The notes under the pieces were generated by a model. The model did not search any database and was not told the DNA's origin. It saw nothing but the letters and a program-made list of their open reading frames with translations. Below, in pieces: positions 51,223 through 59,248 of a stretch of DNA of 64,000 bases. Position 1 is the stretch's first letter; every line of letters starts with the position of its first letter. A program made the translations under genes and the position numbers. The DNA lies in the NCBI RefSeq assembly GCF_001824475.1, contig NZ_MHXN01000004.1, forward strand, positions 62,001 through 126,000, in the 5' to 3' direction. Origin of the DNA: Phenylobacterium sp. RIFCSPHIGHO2_01_FULL_69_31. Lineage in GTDB: Bacteria; Pseudomonadota; Alphaproteobacteria; Caulobacterales; Caulobacteraceae.

Positions 51223-52458
51223 TCAGGCCGGAAGCAGCATCTCGGTGAAGTCGCCGCGCATGCAGTGGTTCGAGCTCATGGACGCGCCGTAGCCGCCGGC
51301 GTTGATCAGGGCGATACAGTCGCCTTCCCGCAGCTCGGGCATGGGGTGGTCGGCGGCCCAGATGTCGAGGGCCTCGTTGATGTTGCCCGCCACGGTGACC
51401 GGCCGCCACTGGCCGGCGTCGAAGCTGCGGGGCGCGCAGGCCACCGGCTCGCAGGGCAGGCCATAGTAGGCGGGCTCGGGGGCGAGGTTGAAGCCGCCGT
51501 CCACGCTCACGAAGGTGACGTCCCGCTTGCGCTCCACTTCGACCACGCGCAGCAGCAGGACGCCCGCGTCCTTGACGAGGTAGTCCCCCGGCTCCACCGC
51601 CACGGTGAGGCCCCGGCCCGCAAAGCGGCGCGCGAGGACGGCTGCCCATCGCGACAGGTCCAGCGGCGCGTCGCCCGCCCGGTGCGGCAGGCCAAGGCCG
51701 CCGCCGACGTTGACCGTGCGGACGTCGGGCAGGTCGTCCAGGAACGCCAGGCCCGCCCCTACCGCCGCGTCCCAGGCGTCGAGCTCGCGGGTGAGGTAGC
51801 CGCAGCCCACGTGGAAATGCAGGCTGGTGATGGAAAGCCCGTGCGCCTTCGCCATGGCCAGGGCCTCCGGCCACTGCTGGCGGTAGATCCCGAACTTGGT
51901 GGCCGCCTCGCCGGCGTAGGTCAGCTTCTCGGCGCCGGCGTAGCCGGTCCCGCGCTCGGGATTGACGCGGATCCCGATGGCGCGGCCGGGGGCGCGCTCG
52001 CCGATACGGCGGATCTGCCCCACCGAGTCGCAGTTGATGGTGAGGGCCGGCTGGGCCAGCAGGCGGTCCAGGTCGCGGTTCGACACCGCCGTCCCGGTGA
52101 AGCTAATGTCCGCCGCCGCAAAGCCGCAGGCCAGGGCGCGCTCCATCTCGGCCGGCGAACAGACGTCGACCCCGCAGCGGCCGGCGCGGGCCAGGCTCTG
52201 CAACAGCGGCTCGAACCGGTTGGCCTTCATGGCGTAGTAGACACGGGTCGGCAGGTCGGTCTGCGCCAGGGCGGCCTGCAGCCGGGCGAGGTTCGCCTGC
52301 ACCCGCGCCTCGCTGTAGACGTGCAGCGGCCCCGGGGCGGTCGCCGCCAGGGCGGCCAGGTCGCGGCCGGCCAGGTACAGTCGCCCCTCGCGATAGGCCA
52401 GGTCGTCCCGCGCCCACCAGAATTCAGACGCCACCGATGCGGTCGGCGCGGCGCTCAT
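51223..52458 (-). CDS. Fold-type III PLP-dependent amino acid decarboxylase
   Basis: A 411-aa decarboxylase of the ornithine/diaminopimelate (LysA) group. The PLP Lys is in YYAMKANRF (about residue 78). HFHVGCGY, the Gly-rich VNVGGGLGLP and VEPGDYLV bind the phosphate. The C-terminal NAGGYGASMSSNH resembles LysA, but Cys and Glu of the LysA dimer site are not clear. Substrate could be lysine, ornithine or diaminopimelate. It overlaps the SET-domain gene by ATGA, an unusual pairing. Confidence 0.85.
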   Translation of the reverse strand: MSAAPTASVASEFWWARDDLAYREGRLYLAGRDLAALAATAPGPLHVYSEARVQANLARLQAALAQTDLPTRVYYAMKANRFEPLLQSLARAGRCGVDVCSPAEMERALACGFAAADISFTGTAVSNRDLDRLLAQPALTINCDSVGQIRRIGERAPGRAIGIRVNPERGTGYAGAEKLTYAGEAATKFGIYRQQWPEALAMAKAHGLSITSLHFHVGCGYLTRELDAWDAAVGAGLAFLDDLPDVRTVNVGGGLGLPHRAGDAPLDLSRWAAVLARRFAGRGLTVAVEPGDYLVKDAGVLLLRVVEVERKRDVTFVSVDGGFNLAPEPAYYGLPCEPVACAPRSFDAGQWRPVTVAGNINEALDIWAADHPMPELREGDCIALINAGGYGASMSSNHCMRGDFTEMLLPA

Positions 52459-52916
52459 GGTTTCAGCGTGGCGAGATAGGCGCGGCCTTCCGCGTTCGGC
52501 GCCTCGGCCCGGCCGGTGATCCAATGGCGGCAGGCCGGCGCCCCGCAATGGCAGGCGAACTGGCGGTAGAGCACGTCCTCGGTCTCGGCGTAGTCGATGG
52601 TCAGGAGGTCGCCGGCGCGGATATCGCGCAGGGCCACGACCTGAGACGCGGCCATGTCCAGCCGGCAGTCGGGCGCGCAGCTGTGCGACAGGAAGCCGAT
52701 GATCTCGGTGTCGTAGATGTGGAGCCCCGGGCTGACCTGCAGGCTGTGCTGCTTGAGTTCGGGCCCGATCACGCCGGTGAAGCGGTGGATCACCTCGCCC
52801 TTGCGGCGCGGGACCAGCGTGCGGACGCCGAGCCCGTACTCGGAATCGGTGTCGCAGACCTGCAGGGTGTCGTCCGGCTGCACGCCGGCGGAGGGAGATT
52901 GGGAAGATGTCGGCAT
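52455..52916 (-). CDS. SET-domain protein lysine methyltransferase-like
   Basis: A 153-aa protein with a compact SET domain. SHSCAPDCRL (about residues 75-84) stands for the NHSCxPN motif, GDLLTIDYAETE for the GEELTxDY motif, and a post-SET-like Cys cluster reads FACHCGAPACRHWI. The catalytic Tyr in DYAET is present. Bacterial SET proteins methylate protein Lys or small substrates. Being upstream of and coupled to an amino acid decarboxylase, it may act on the product or on that enzyme. Start 52916 is assumed. Confidence 0.78.
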   Translation of the reverse strand: MPTSSQSPSAGVQPDDTLQVCDTDSEYGLGVRTLVPRRKGEVIHRFTGVIGPELKQHSLQVSPGLHIYDTEIIGFLSHSCAPDCRLDMAASQVVALRDIRAGDLLTIDYAETEDVLYRQFACHCGAPACRHWITGRAEAPNAEGRAYLATLKP

Positions 52917-52922
52917 ATGGCC

Positions 52923-53402
52923 CTAGGATGGCTCGTCGGCGCTCGGTCGAGACGGCGAGGGTGGCGCAAAGCTCTTCGAAAACCGCAAACGATTGTGCTT
53001 ACCGTCGCGCCGATAGTCGACCTCGTCCATCAGCTTGCGAACCAGGTGAATCCCCAGGCCGCCGATGTCGCGCGCCTCGATCGACAGGGTCGTGTCCGGC
53101 GTCTCGGCCGCGAGCGGGTCGAAGGCTGGGCCGTCGTCGACGACGGTGACGGTGACGGTCCCGTCGGCGATCCGGGCCGAGACCTCCACCGCGGGCGAGC
53201 CGCCGTGGCCCAGCACATTGCTGACGATCTCGTCGGCGGCGATCAGGATGGCGCTGGCGGCCGTCGGCGGTACGTCCCGCGCGGCCAGCGCCGCCTCGAG
53301 CGCGTCGAGGAGCGCGGAGAGGCCCGCGCCGCCATCCGGGAGCGAATAGGAGAAGTCGGCTTCCATATCGCTCGCCCGATCCGGGGCCTTGCGGGGACTC
53401 AC
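52923..53402 (-). CDS. RsbW-like HATPase serine kinase (anti-sigma factor type)
   Basis: A 159-aa GHKL-fold kinase. The N-box is AADEIVSNVLGHG, the G1 box VDDGPAFDP, and the G2 region GGLGIHLVRKLMDEVDY. There is no His phospho-acceptor domain, so it fits the RsbW/SpoIIAB partner-switching group that phosphorylates a STAS protein. It is divergent from the STAS gene 71 bp away. The tail (SPSRPSADEPS) is short and disordered. An internal start at 53366 is possible. Confidence 0.85.
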   Translation of the reverse strand: MSPRKAPDRASDMEADFSYSLPDGGAGLSALLDALEAALAARDVPPTAASAILIAADEIVSNVLGHGGSPAVEVSARIADGTVTVTVVDDGPAFDPLAAETPDTTLSIEARDIGGLGIHLVRKLMDEVDYRRDGKHNRLRFSKSFAPPSPSRPSADEPS

Positions 53403-53473
53403 GGTTGCCAGTCTAGTCGCGCGGCGAATTATCTCAACGGCCGCGGCGACGGCGGGAACGCGAGGCGCCCCAG

Positions 53474-53806
53474 ATGCAGATCAAGGAAGAAGACCGCAGC
53501 GGCGTGCTCCTGCTCTCGGTGTCCGGCCGGCTGGATTCCGGCACGGCAGGCGACCTGGAGGCCGTGCTGCCTGCCCGCGTCCAGGCCAACGAGAAGATCG
53601 TGCTGAGCCTCGCCGAGACGCCCTACGTCAGCTCCGCCGGCCTTCGGGTGCTGCTGATCGGCGCCAAGGCCGCGCGCGGCAAGGGTCACCGGCTGGTGCT
53701 GGCCGGCCTTTCTGAGTCGGTGCGCGAGGTGTTCGACATCTCGGGCTTCTCCAGCATCTTCGCCATCGAGGCGGACGTGGACTCAGCCCTGGCCAGCCTG
53801 AGCTGA
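53474..53806 (+). CDS. STAS-domain anti-sigma factor antagonist (RsbV-like)
   Basis: A 110-aa STAS protein. The phospho-acceptor region is PYVSSAGLRVLLIGAKAA, with the Ser pair at about residues 57-58. It is expected to be phosphorylated by the adjacent RsbW-like kinase and dephosphorylated by a SpoIIE-type phosphatase (59249-60898). The 3' end overlaps the convergent degenerate phosphatase gene by 24 bp, an arrangement that could couple their expression. Confidence 0.9.
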   Translation: MQIKEEDRSGVLLLSVSGRLDSGTAGDLEAVLPARVQANEKIVLSLAETPYVSSAGLRVLLIGAKAARGKGHRLVLAGLSESVREVFDISGFSSIFAIEADVDSALASLS

Positions 53807-55036
53807 GCCCGGCGCCACCACCGCCAGCAGGCCGTCGGGCCGCAACAGGGCCGCCACGTCGTCGATGACCGCGTCCGGGGAAAGCCCCGACGCCCGGGCC
53901 ACATAGGCCTGGGCGCGCGCCAGGTCGTCGCCGTCCAGCAGGCCGAGGACCTGCGCCGCGGGCGGGGCCGCGCGCGACCAGGCCGTCCAGGCGAGGCGGT
54001 CGATCCCGAAGGCGGACCGGGCCTGCGCCAGCCGCGCGTCCGGGGAGCCGTCCAGCAGACGCCGCTCCAGGAACCGGCGGGCGGCGAGCGCCTGGGCCAG
54101 GGCGGCCGACGGGCTCTCGCCACCGCATTCGCCGACGACCAGGGCGGCCCGATCCCCGTCCACGCAGAGGGCGTGGAATGCGCCGGGCGGCGCCGCGCCC
54201 AGCATGCGAGCGGCGACCGAGGCCCCCGCGGCCGCGCCGGCGGCCAGCGGCGGGAAGGCGGTGTCGCGATAGGCGGCGGCGCTGGCCGCCTCGTCCCGCT
54301 CGCGGTCGCGGCGGGAAAGCTCGTGCTTCGCCCGGGCCAGCCGGCCGGCGACGCTGGTGCGCATCAGCCGCACCGCCAGGGCCAGGTCCCGGGTCTCGCG
54401 GATGGCGAAGCCCTCGACGTCGTCGGCCGGGGCGTCGGCGCGGATGGCGCCGATGGTGGCGCTGTTGCGGGCGAGTTCGCGCACGATCAGCCGGGCAATC
54501 GTCAGGGCCAGGGCCAGGCCCAGCAGGCCGGCCGCCGCCACCAGGATGAGGATCAGCCGCTGCAGGTCGCGCATCCGGGCGAACATCGGCTCGGCGTCGA
54601 TCTGGGCGATCACGAAGCCGCCCCGGGCGATGGGGGCCAGGCCCGTAGCGCGGCGCTGGCCCGGCACGTCGGCGCCGATCGGCGCGGCCGTGGGGCCCTG
54701 CGGTCGCGCAAACGTCCCCGGCCCTTGCGCGGAGGGCGGGCCGGCGATCCGCACCGTCCGGCCTGCCGGCGTGACGATGTAGAGGCCCGTCAGCCCCTCC
54801 ACCCGGCGCGCGGCCTCGCGCAGGCCCGCGGCCCGAACCGGATCGGACAGGGCGCGCGCCAGGTCGTCGGCGACATCGGCGAAGGCGGCCGTGGTCACCG
54901 CCGCAGCGATGGCCTGGTTGGCGAGCCCCCGCTCGGCCTCGGCGCGCTCCCAGGCGTAGAGCAACGCGCCATTGACGCCGGCCAGCAGCAGGAACAGCGG
55001 CGCCACCAGCAGCAGGAAGGTGCGGCGGATGCTCAT
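53783..55036 (-). CDS. Membrane sensor with HAMP and degenerate SpoIIE-like domain
   Basis: A 417-aa membrane protein with TM helices at about residues 6-26 and 157-180 around a roughly 130-aa periplasmic region. A HAMP-like segment and a coiled coil follow. The C-terminal part has a PP2C/SpoIIE shape (CVDGDRAALVVGECGGESPSAALAQAL), but the Asp of the usual GDVSGKG is Glu and the later DD motif is missing. It probably senses or scaffolds rather than dephosphorylates. It is last in a four-gene overlapping run. Confidence 0.7.
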   Translation of the reverse strand: MSIRRTFLLLVAPLFLLLAGVNGALLYAWERAEAERGLANQAIAAAVTTAAFADVADDLARALSDPVRAAGLREAARRVEGLTGLYIVTPAGRTVRIAGPPSAQGPGTFARPQGPTAAPIGADVPGQRRATGLAPIARGGFVIAQIDAEPMFARMRDLQRLILILVAAAGLLGLALALTIARLIVRELARNSATIGAIRADAPADDVEGFAIRETRDLALAVRLMRTSVAGRLARAKHELSRRDRERDEAASAAAYRDTAFPPLAAGAAAGASVAARMLGAAPPGAFHALCVDGDRAALVVGECGGESPSAALAQALAARRFLERRLLDGSPDARLAQARSAFGIDRLAWTAWSRAAPPAAQVLGLLDGDDLARAQAYVARASGLSPDAVIDDVAALLRPDGLLAVVAPGSAQAGQG

Positions 55037-55416
55037 GCGGGGCCCGCCAGGTCGCGCAGGCCGACCACGAACTCGGGGCATTCCCGGGCGATGGTGAAGA
55101 CGTGCGGCTTGGCGATGACCAGCACCTCCAGGCCTTCCGGTCCCGCCACATAGTCCGCGCGCGCCGCCAGGCCGAACAGCAGGCCGGGGGCGTCGAAGAC
55201 GACGGGCGCGGGCGCGCCGGCGATCTCGGCGCCACCCGCGGCGACCACGAACAGGGCCTCGCCGACCGTCCCGGCCGGGATCACCACCTTGCCGGGGGCG
55301 AAGGCGCGGGGCCGGGCGTGGCGCGCGATCAGCAGCAGCTCGGCGTCCTCCAGCCGCTGGAACGGGCCGGCGGCGCGGAGCACGAACAGGCGGTCGACAA
55401 CGTCGGAGCCGATCAT
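55033..55416 (-). CDS. Cyclic-nucleotide-binding-domain-like protein
   Basis: A 127-aa single-domain protein with cNMP-binding fold features: LFVLRAAGPFQRLEDAELLLIARHA, then FAPGKVVIPAGTVGEALFVVAAGG. The phosphate-binding cassette (GExA...R) is not seen; GLLFGLAARADYVAG stands in its place, so cNMP binding is not assured. A conserved-looking RECPEFVVGL ends it. It overlaps the sensor gene upstream and the pseudo-phosphatase gene downstream, both by ATGA. Confidence 0.75.
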   Translation of the reverse strand: MIGSDVVDRLFVLRAAGPFQRLEDAELLLIARHARPRAFAPGKVVIPAGTVGEALFVVAAGGAEIAGAPAPVVFDAPGLLFGLAARADYVAGPEGLEVLVIAKPHVFTIARECPEFVVGLRDLAGPA

Positions 55417-56513
55417 GCCGCCAGCTCCTGCAGCTCGCCGTGCGCCGGCGCGGCGAGGTCGCGCCAGGCCGCCGCCAGGCTGGGATCGGCGGCGATGCGG
55501 ACCGCCAGCAGGCTCATGGCGCGGTGCTCCAGCCGGGCCTCCAGGCCGTCGTCCTTGGGCGTCCAGACGATGCGGACGGCGCCGTCGGCCACCAGCGTCA
55601 CCGGCGCTGCGGGCGGGAGGGCCGCCTCCAGCCGGCCGGCGTTGCGGGCGCGGTCCAGGGCGAGCGTGTCGCTCCAGGAGCGCCGCATCAGTTCGATCAG
55701 GTGGGTGGCTAGGTCCTCCAGCGCCTCGCGCAGCCGCGAGACCTCGCGCGGGCCGGCGATGCGGGCCGGGGGCGAGCGGTCGCCGGCGGCGATTCGCAGG
55801 GCGTCGGCCTTCAGCCCCTCGATCGGCAGGGCCACCCAGCGGACGATCAGGAAGGTCACCAGCGCCGAGGCCACGAGGGAGGCCACGCCGATCAGGGCGC
55901 TGGCGAAGAGGGCGTTCTGGGTCGCCACCTCGATCACCGAGATGTTCACGTCGGCGCCGGCGGTGGCAACGATGCGGCCGTCCTGGCCGCGGATCGGCGC
56001 GGCGGCGGTCTTGAGCAGTCCCCACTGTTCTTGGAACTCGATGGGGGAGACATAGATCGTGCCGTCCGTGGTGGTCCGGCGAAGGCCGGCGCGCGTCTCG
56101 GGCGTCAGCTCGTCCTCGGAGCCGATGAGCGAGTGTTCCTCGCCCTCGGTGGAGTCCAGGACGTAGACCACGTCCTTCAGGCCGCCCAGCACCTGGGAAT
56201 AGAGGTAGGTCAGGCCCAGCTCGCGGCGGATGCGGCGCATCGGCTCCACGTTGCGGCGGTACTGCGGCATCTCCTCCACCGCCTCGGCGGGGGCCCGCAC
56301 CTGGGCGGCGCGGATGAGGAAATCGTGGTCCGCCGGGTCGATGAGCGCGCCGGTGAGGGCGCTGGTGGCGATCAGCTTGCGCGAGAAGCCGTCCAGGATG
56401 GTGTCGTAGAGGCGGTTGTAGACCAGCGCCCCCAGGGCCACGGCCAGCACCAGGATCGCGGGCGTGATGGTCCGCCACAGCAGGGTCTTGATGGGGGTTC
56501 CGTCAGGCCGCAT
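55413..56513 (-). CDS. Sensor protein with periplasmic domain and HAMP
   Basis: A 366-aa membrane protein. TM1 (about residues 12-32) and TM2 (about 207-228) flank a Cache-like periplasmic domain (SQVLGGLKDVVYVLD). HAMP follows (RWVALPIEGLKADALRIAAGD), and then a short cytosolic part that contains no kinase or cyclase domain. Its periplasmic part resembles that of the SpoIIE protein at 59249. It overlaps the transporter-HEAT gene by 11 bp. Confidence 0.78.
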   Translation of the reverse strand: MRPDGTPIKTLLWRTITPAILVLAVALGALVYNRLYDTILDGFSRKLIATSALTGALIDPADHDFLIRAAQVRAPAEAVEEMPQYRRNVEPMRRIRRELGLTYLYSQVLGGLKDVVYVLDSTEGEEHSLIGSEDELTPETRAGLRRTTTDGTIYVSPIEFQEQWGLLKTAAAPIRGQDGRIVATAGADVNISVIEVATQNALFASALIGVASLVASALVTFLIVRWVALPIEGLKADALRIAAGDRSPPARIAGPREVSRLREALEDLATHLIELMRRSWSDTLALDRARNAGRLEAALPPAAPVTLVADGAVRIVWTPKDDGLEARLEHRAMSLLAVRIAADPSLAAAWRDLAAPAHGELQELAA

Positions 56514-59139
56514 AGGCGCGATCGTCCCTGGCCTTCAGCATCGTCAGGGCGAGGTCCGGATAGCGGGCGGCCACCTCCTCGACGTCCGCGCGGGCGATCC
56601 AGTAGGAGCGGCCTTCGAGCGGCAGCTCCACGGGCTTGCGGCCGGCGGGCTCGAGCGTGGCGCGCGCGGCCAGGGCCGCCTGGGCGTCGATGGAGGCTGC
56701 GGCGAAGTCGGGCGTGGCGCGGACCGCCTCCACCAGGTCCACCGCCGTGGGCCGGTCGGCGGCGTCCAGGCCGAGGAGGCTCGCGAAACTGTCGCGCAAC
56801 AGTGGCGGCAGGTCCGGCTTCAGGCCCGGCCGCACGGCGGCGGCCAGCTCATCCGGCGGCAGGAGGTCGCGCAGGGCCTGGGCGGCCGCCACGGCCTCAA
56901 ACCCGTGGTCGTCCGCCACCGCGGCCGTCAGCAGGGGGATCAGATCGCCGGCCCCGTCGCCGGCGGCGGCCTTGCCGGAGACCAGGGGCTCCAGCCGCCG
57001 CCAGGTGGCCGCATCGACGCCGCTGGCGATCGCCTCGACGGCATTGGCGCGCACCTTCGGGTTGGCCGAGTGCAGCGAGACGATGAGCAGGTCGAAGTCG
57101 GGCAGGAGGCCGCCGAGGGCCAAGAGCTCCAGGGTGAAGTCCACCGACTCGGCGACCCGCTGGCGGTAGGCCTCGGCCAGGAGGCGCAGGGCGGGCGAGC
57201 GGTCGGCATCGGCCGCAAGCCGCTCGGCCACGGCCAGGCGCCGCGCCGTTTCGTCCAGCTCCTCGCGCACCAGCCGGTCCAGTTGCGAGATGAACTGGGC
57301 GTGGGAAAGCGTGCTGAGGGCGCGGGCGGCGACGGCCCGGGCGCGATAGGGGGTGCGGTAGTTGGACAGCGCCTGCATCAGCCGCGGGACGGCGGCCTCG
57401 CCCAGGTCCGCCAGCATGACTTCCGTGGCGCGCAGTTCGCGGGGGGTGAGTTGCGCAGCGGCGGCCAGGATCTGGGGGATCGCTTCCACATCGCCGATGG
57501 CGGCCAGCAGGTCCAGGATGGTGGCGCGGCTGGCCCGGTCCATGGTCGGCAGGTTGCCCACCAGCGGGCCCACCAGGCCGATGTCGCCCGGCCCCACCAC
57601 GCTGGTCAGGGCCTGGAGGGCGTATTTGCGGACGGACGGCGATGGGTCGGAGAGCCTGGCGGCGAAGTCTCCGGTGGCCTCGGACGCCTCGGCCCCCACG
57701 TCGGACGCCGTGCGGCGGCCTCCCCGGCGATGCAGCAGGGCGCGAGCGGCGGCCGCCGCGCCGGAGTCGGCTTCGCCGGCTTTTCGGCGCAGGAGGTCCG
57801 TGGCCGCGTCGTCGAACTGGGGGGCGTGTAGATCCGGGTCGCCGAAGTTCAGCCACCCGCGGCGCATGTTGGCCTCCATGGCGGCGGGGTAGAAGTGGCG
57901 CAGGGCCACCACGACCACGATCAGCGTGGCCCCCAGCAGCACGCCGATGCCCGACAGCTCGCGCATGTCGGCGTTCTTCGCCGCCAGCAGCAGGAAGCCG
58001 CCGGCCAGCAGGCTGGCGAGCGGCTCGCAGAGGCCCTCGACCACCGTCCGGAAGGGCCGCTTCACCTGCGAGGGCGTCGCGTTGAAGAGGAGGTTCTGGT
58101 TGTTGTACTCGATGGACGTCAGCACGCCGTGATAGGCGAAGAAGGCCGCCAGGGCCGCGGTCGTCCCGCCCGCCAGGAAGAAGTAGGCGAAGACCGCGAA
58201 ATAGGTGACCGGCAGCACCAGGGCCATGTTCCGCACCCCGATCCGCGTCACCAGCCGGTTGAAGACGAAAAGGCAGACGACGAGGTTGAAGATGCTGGCG
58301 CCCGCGTACAGCTGGCCGAACAGGGCGGCGAGTTCGGCCTCGTTCCGCCCCGCCTGCAGGACCGTGGAGTACTGGTACTCCGCCAGGTTGGTCATCAGCA
58401 GGGTGACGAACAGCGTCAGGACCAGGGTCACTGCATAGGGCGAGGTGCGGAAGGCGCGGCCCACCTGGCCGAGTTGGCGCAGCACGCTGGTGTCCTCGGC
58501 GTCGAGGTCGGCGTCGCTGTCGGCGATCCGCTTCCAGCGCCGGCGCAGCAGCAGCGCCACCGGCGCGGTCGCCAGGGCCACCGCGGCCCAGACCAGCAGG
58601 AAGGCATGCATCGGCAGAACGGCGGCGAACAGGCTGACGACCAGGGCGCCGATCGTGGTCCCAAGCGCGCAGAAGGCCGCGAACAGCGGGAACAGCCGCT
58701 TGGCGTCCTGGATGTCGAAGTAGGCGTCGGTGAAGTTCCAGAACAGCGAGTAAAGCGCGATGTACCACATGGCCAGGTACAGCTTCAGGACGTAGTAGAG
58801 GCCGGTCTGGAACGGCTCGGGCGGGCCGATCTGGATCGCGGCCCAGAGGATCGCCCCGCCGCCGATCAGCGCCGCCAGCGTCACGTCCACCACGTGGTCG
58901 ATGGAGAAGCGGACCAGCAGGAACGAGAAGATCGCGGTGTAGACCAGCATCACCGCGGGGGTGAGCAGGAAGATCACCGGCAGCTTGTCGGGGCCCACAT
59001 GTGTGAGGAAGGCCGCGTCGCCGGCGGCGAACCCGATGCCCATGCCGGTCTGCAGCAACAGGCCGAACAGGCCGAACTGCAGGAGCTTCGGCCACTCGCC
59101 GCGCTCGACCCGAAACAGGCGATTCAACAGGTCCTGCAC
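56503..59139 (-). CDS. Nucleotide-transporter-like membrane protein fused to HEAT repeats
   Basis: An 878-aa protein. Residues about 15-420 form 10-12 TM helices of the NTT/TlcA-like MFS group (MGIGFAAGDAAFLTHVGPDKLPVIFLLTPAVM, SIEYNNQNLLFNATP). Residues about 460-830 hold HEAT-type repeats (PSPSVRKYALQALTSV, VRANAVEAIASG). A short tail ends in LTMLKARDDRAYAA. ATP:ADP antiporter-like domains with HEAT or cNMP-binding modules are known outside parasites but their role is unclear. It heads the sensor/CNBD/pseudo-phosphatase run and is divergent from an active SpoIIE gene. Confidence 0.78.
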   Translation of the reverse strand: MQDLLNRLFRVERGEWPKLLQFGLFGLLLQTGMGIGFAAGDAAFLTHVGPDKLPVIFLLTPAVMLVYTAIFSFLLVRFSIDHVVDVTLAALIGGGAILWAAIQIGPPEPFQTGLYYVLKLYLAMWYIALYSLFWNFTDAYFDIQDAKRLFPLFAAFCALGTTIGALVVSLFAAVLPMHAFLLVWAAVALATAPVALLLRRRWKRIADSDADLDAEDTSVLRQLGQVGRAFRTSPYAVTLVLTLFVTLLMTNLAEYQYSTVLQAGRNEAELAALFGQLYAGASIFNLVVCLFVFNRLVTRIGVRNMALVLPVTYFAVFAYFFLAGGTTAALAAFFAYHGVLTSIEYNNQNLLFNATPSQVKRPFRTVVEGLCEPLASLLAGGFLLLAAKNADMRELSGIGVLLGATLIVVVVALRHFYPAAMEANMRRGWLNFGDPDLHAPQFDDAATDLLRRKAGEADSGAAAAARALLHRRGGRRTASDVGAEASEATGDFAARLSDPSPSVRKYALQALTSVVGPGDIGLVGPLVGNLPTMDRASRATILDLLAAIGDVEAIPQILAAAAQLTPRELRATEVMLADLGEAAVPRLMQALSNYRTPYRARAVAARALSTLSHAQFISQLDRLVREELDETARRLAVAERLAADADRSPALRLLAEAYRQRVAESVDFTLELLALGGLLPDFDLLIVSLHSANPKVRANAVEAIASGVDAATWRRLEPLVSGKAAAGDGAGDLIPLLTAAVADDHGFEAVAAAQALRDLLPPDELAAAVRPGLKPDLPPLLRDSFASLLGLDAADRPTAVDLVEAVRATPDFAAASIDAQAALAARATLEPAGRKPVELPLEGRSYWIARADVEEVAARYPDLALTMLKARDDRAYAA

Positions 59140-59248
59140 GCAATCCCCCGCCGCGGCCGCGCCGCTCGCACCGCGTTAACGACCACCCGCTAATTTTCTA
59201 TAGACTAGCTGCGATTTCCCGAACTCTCCCATAGGTTGCCCCAGCGCG

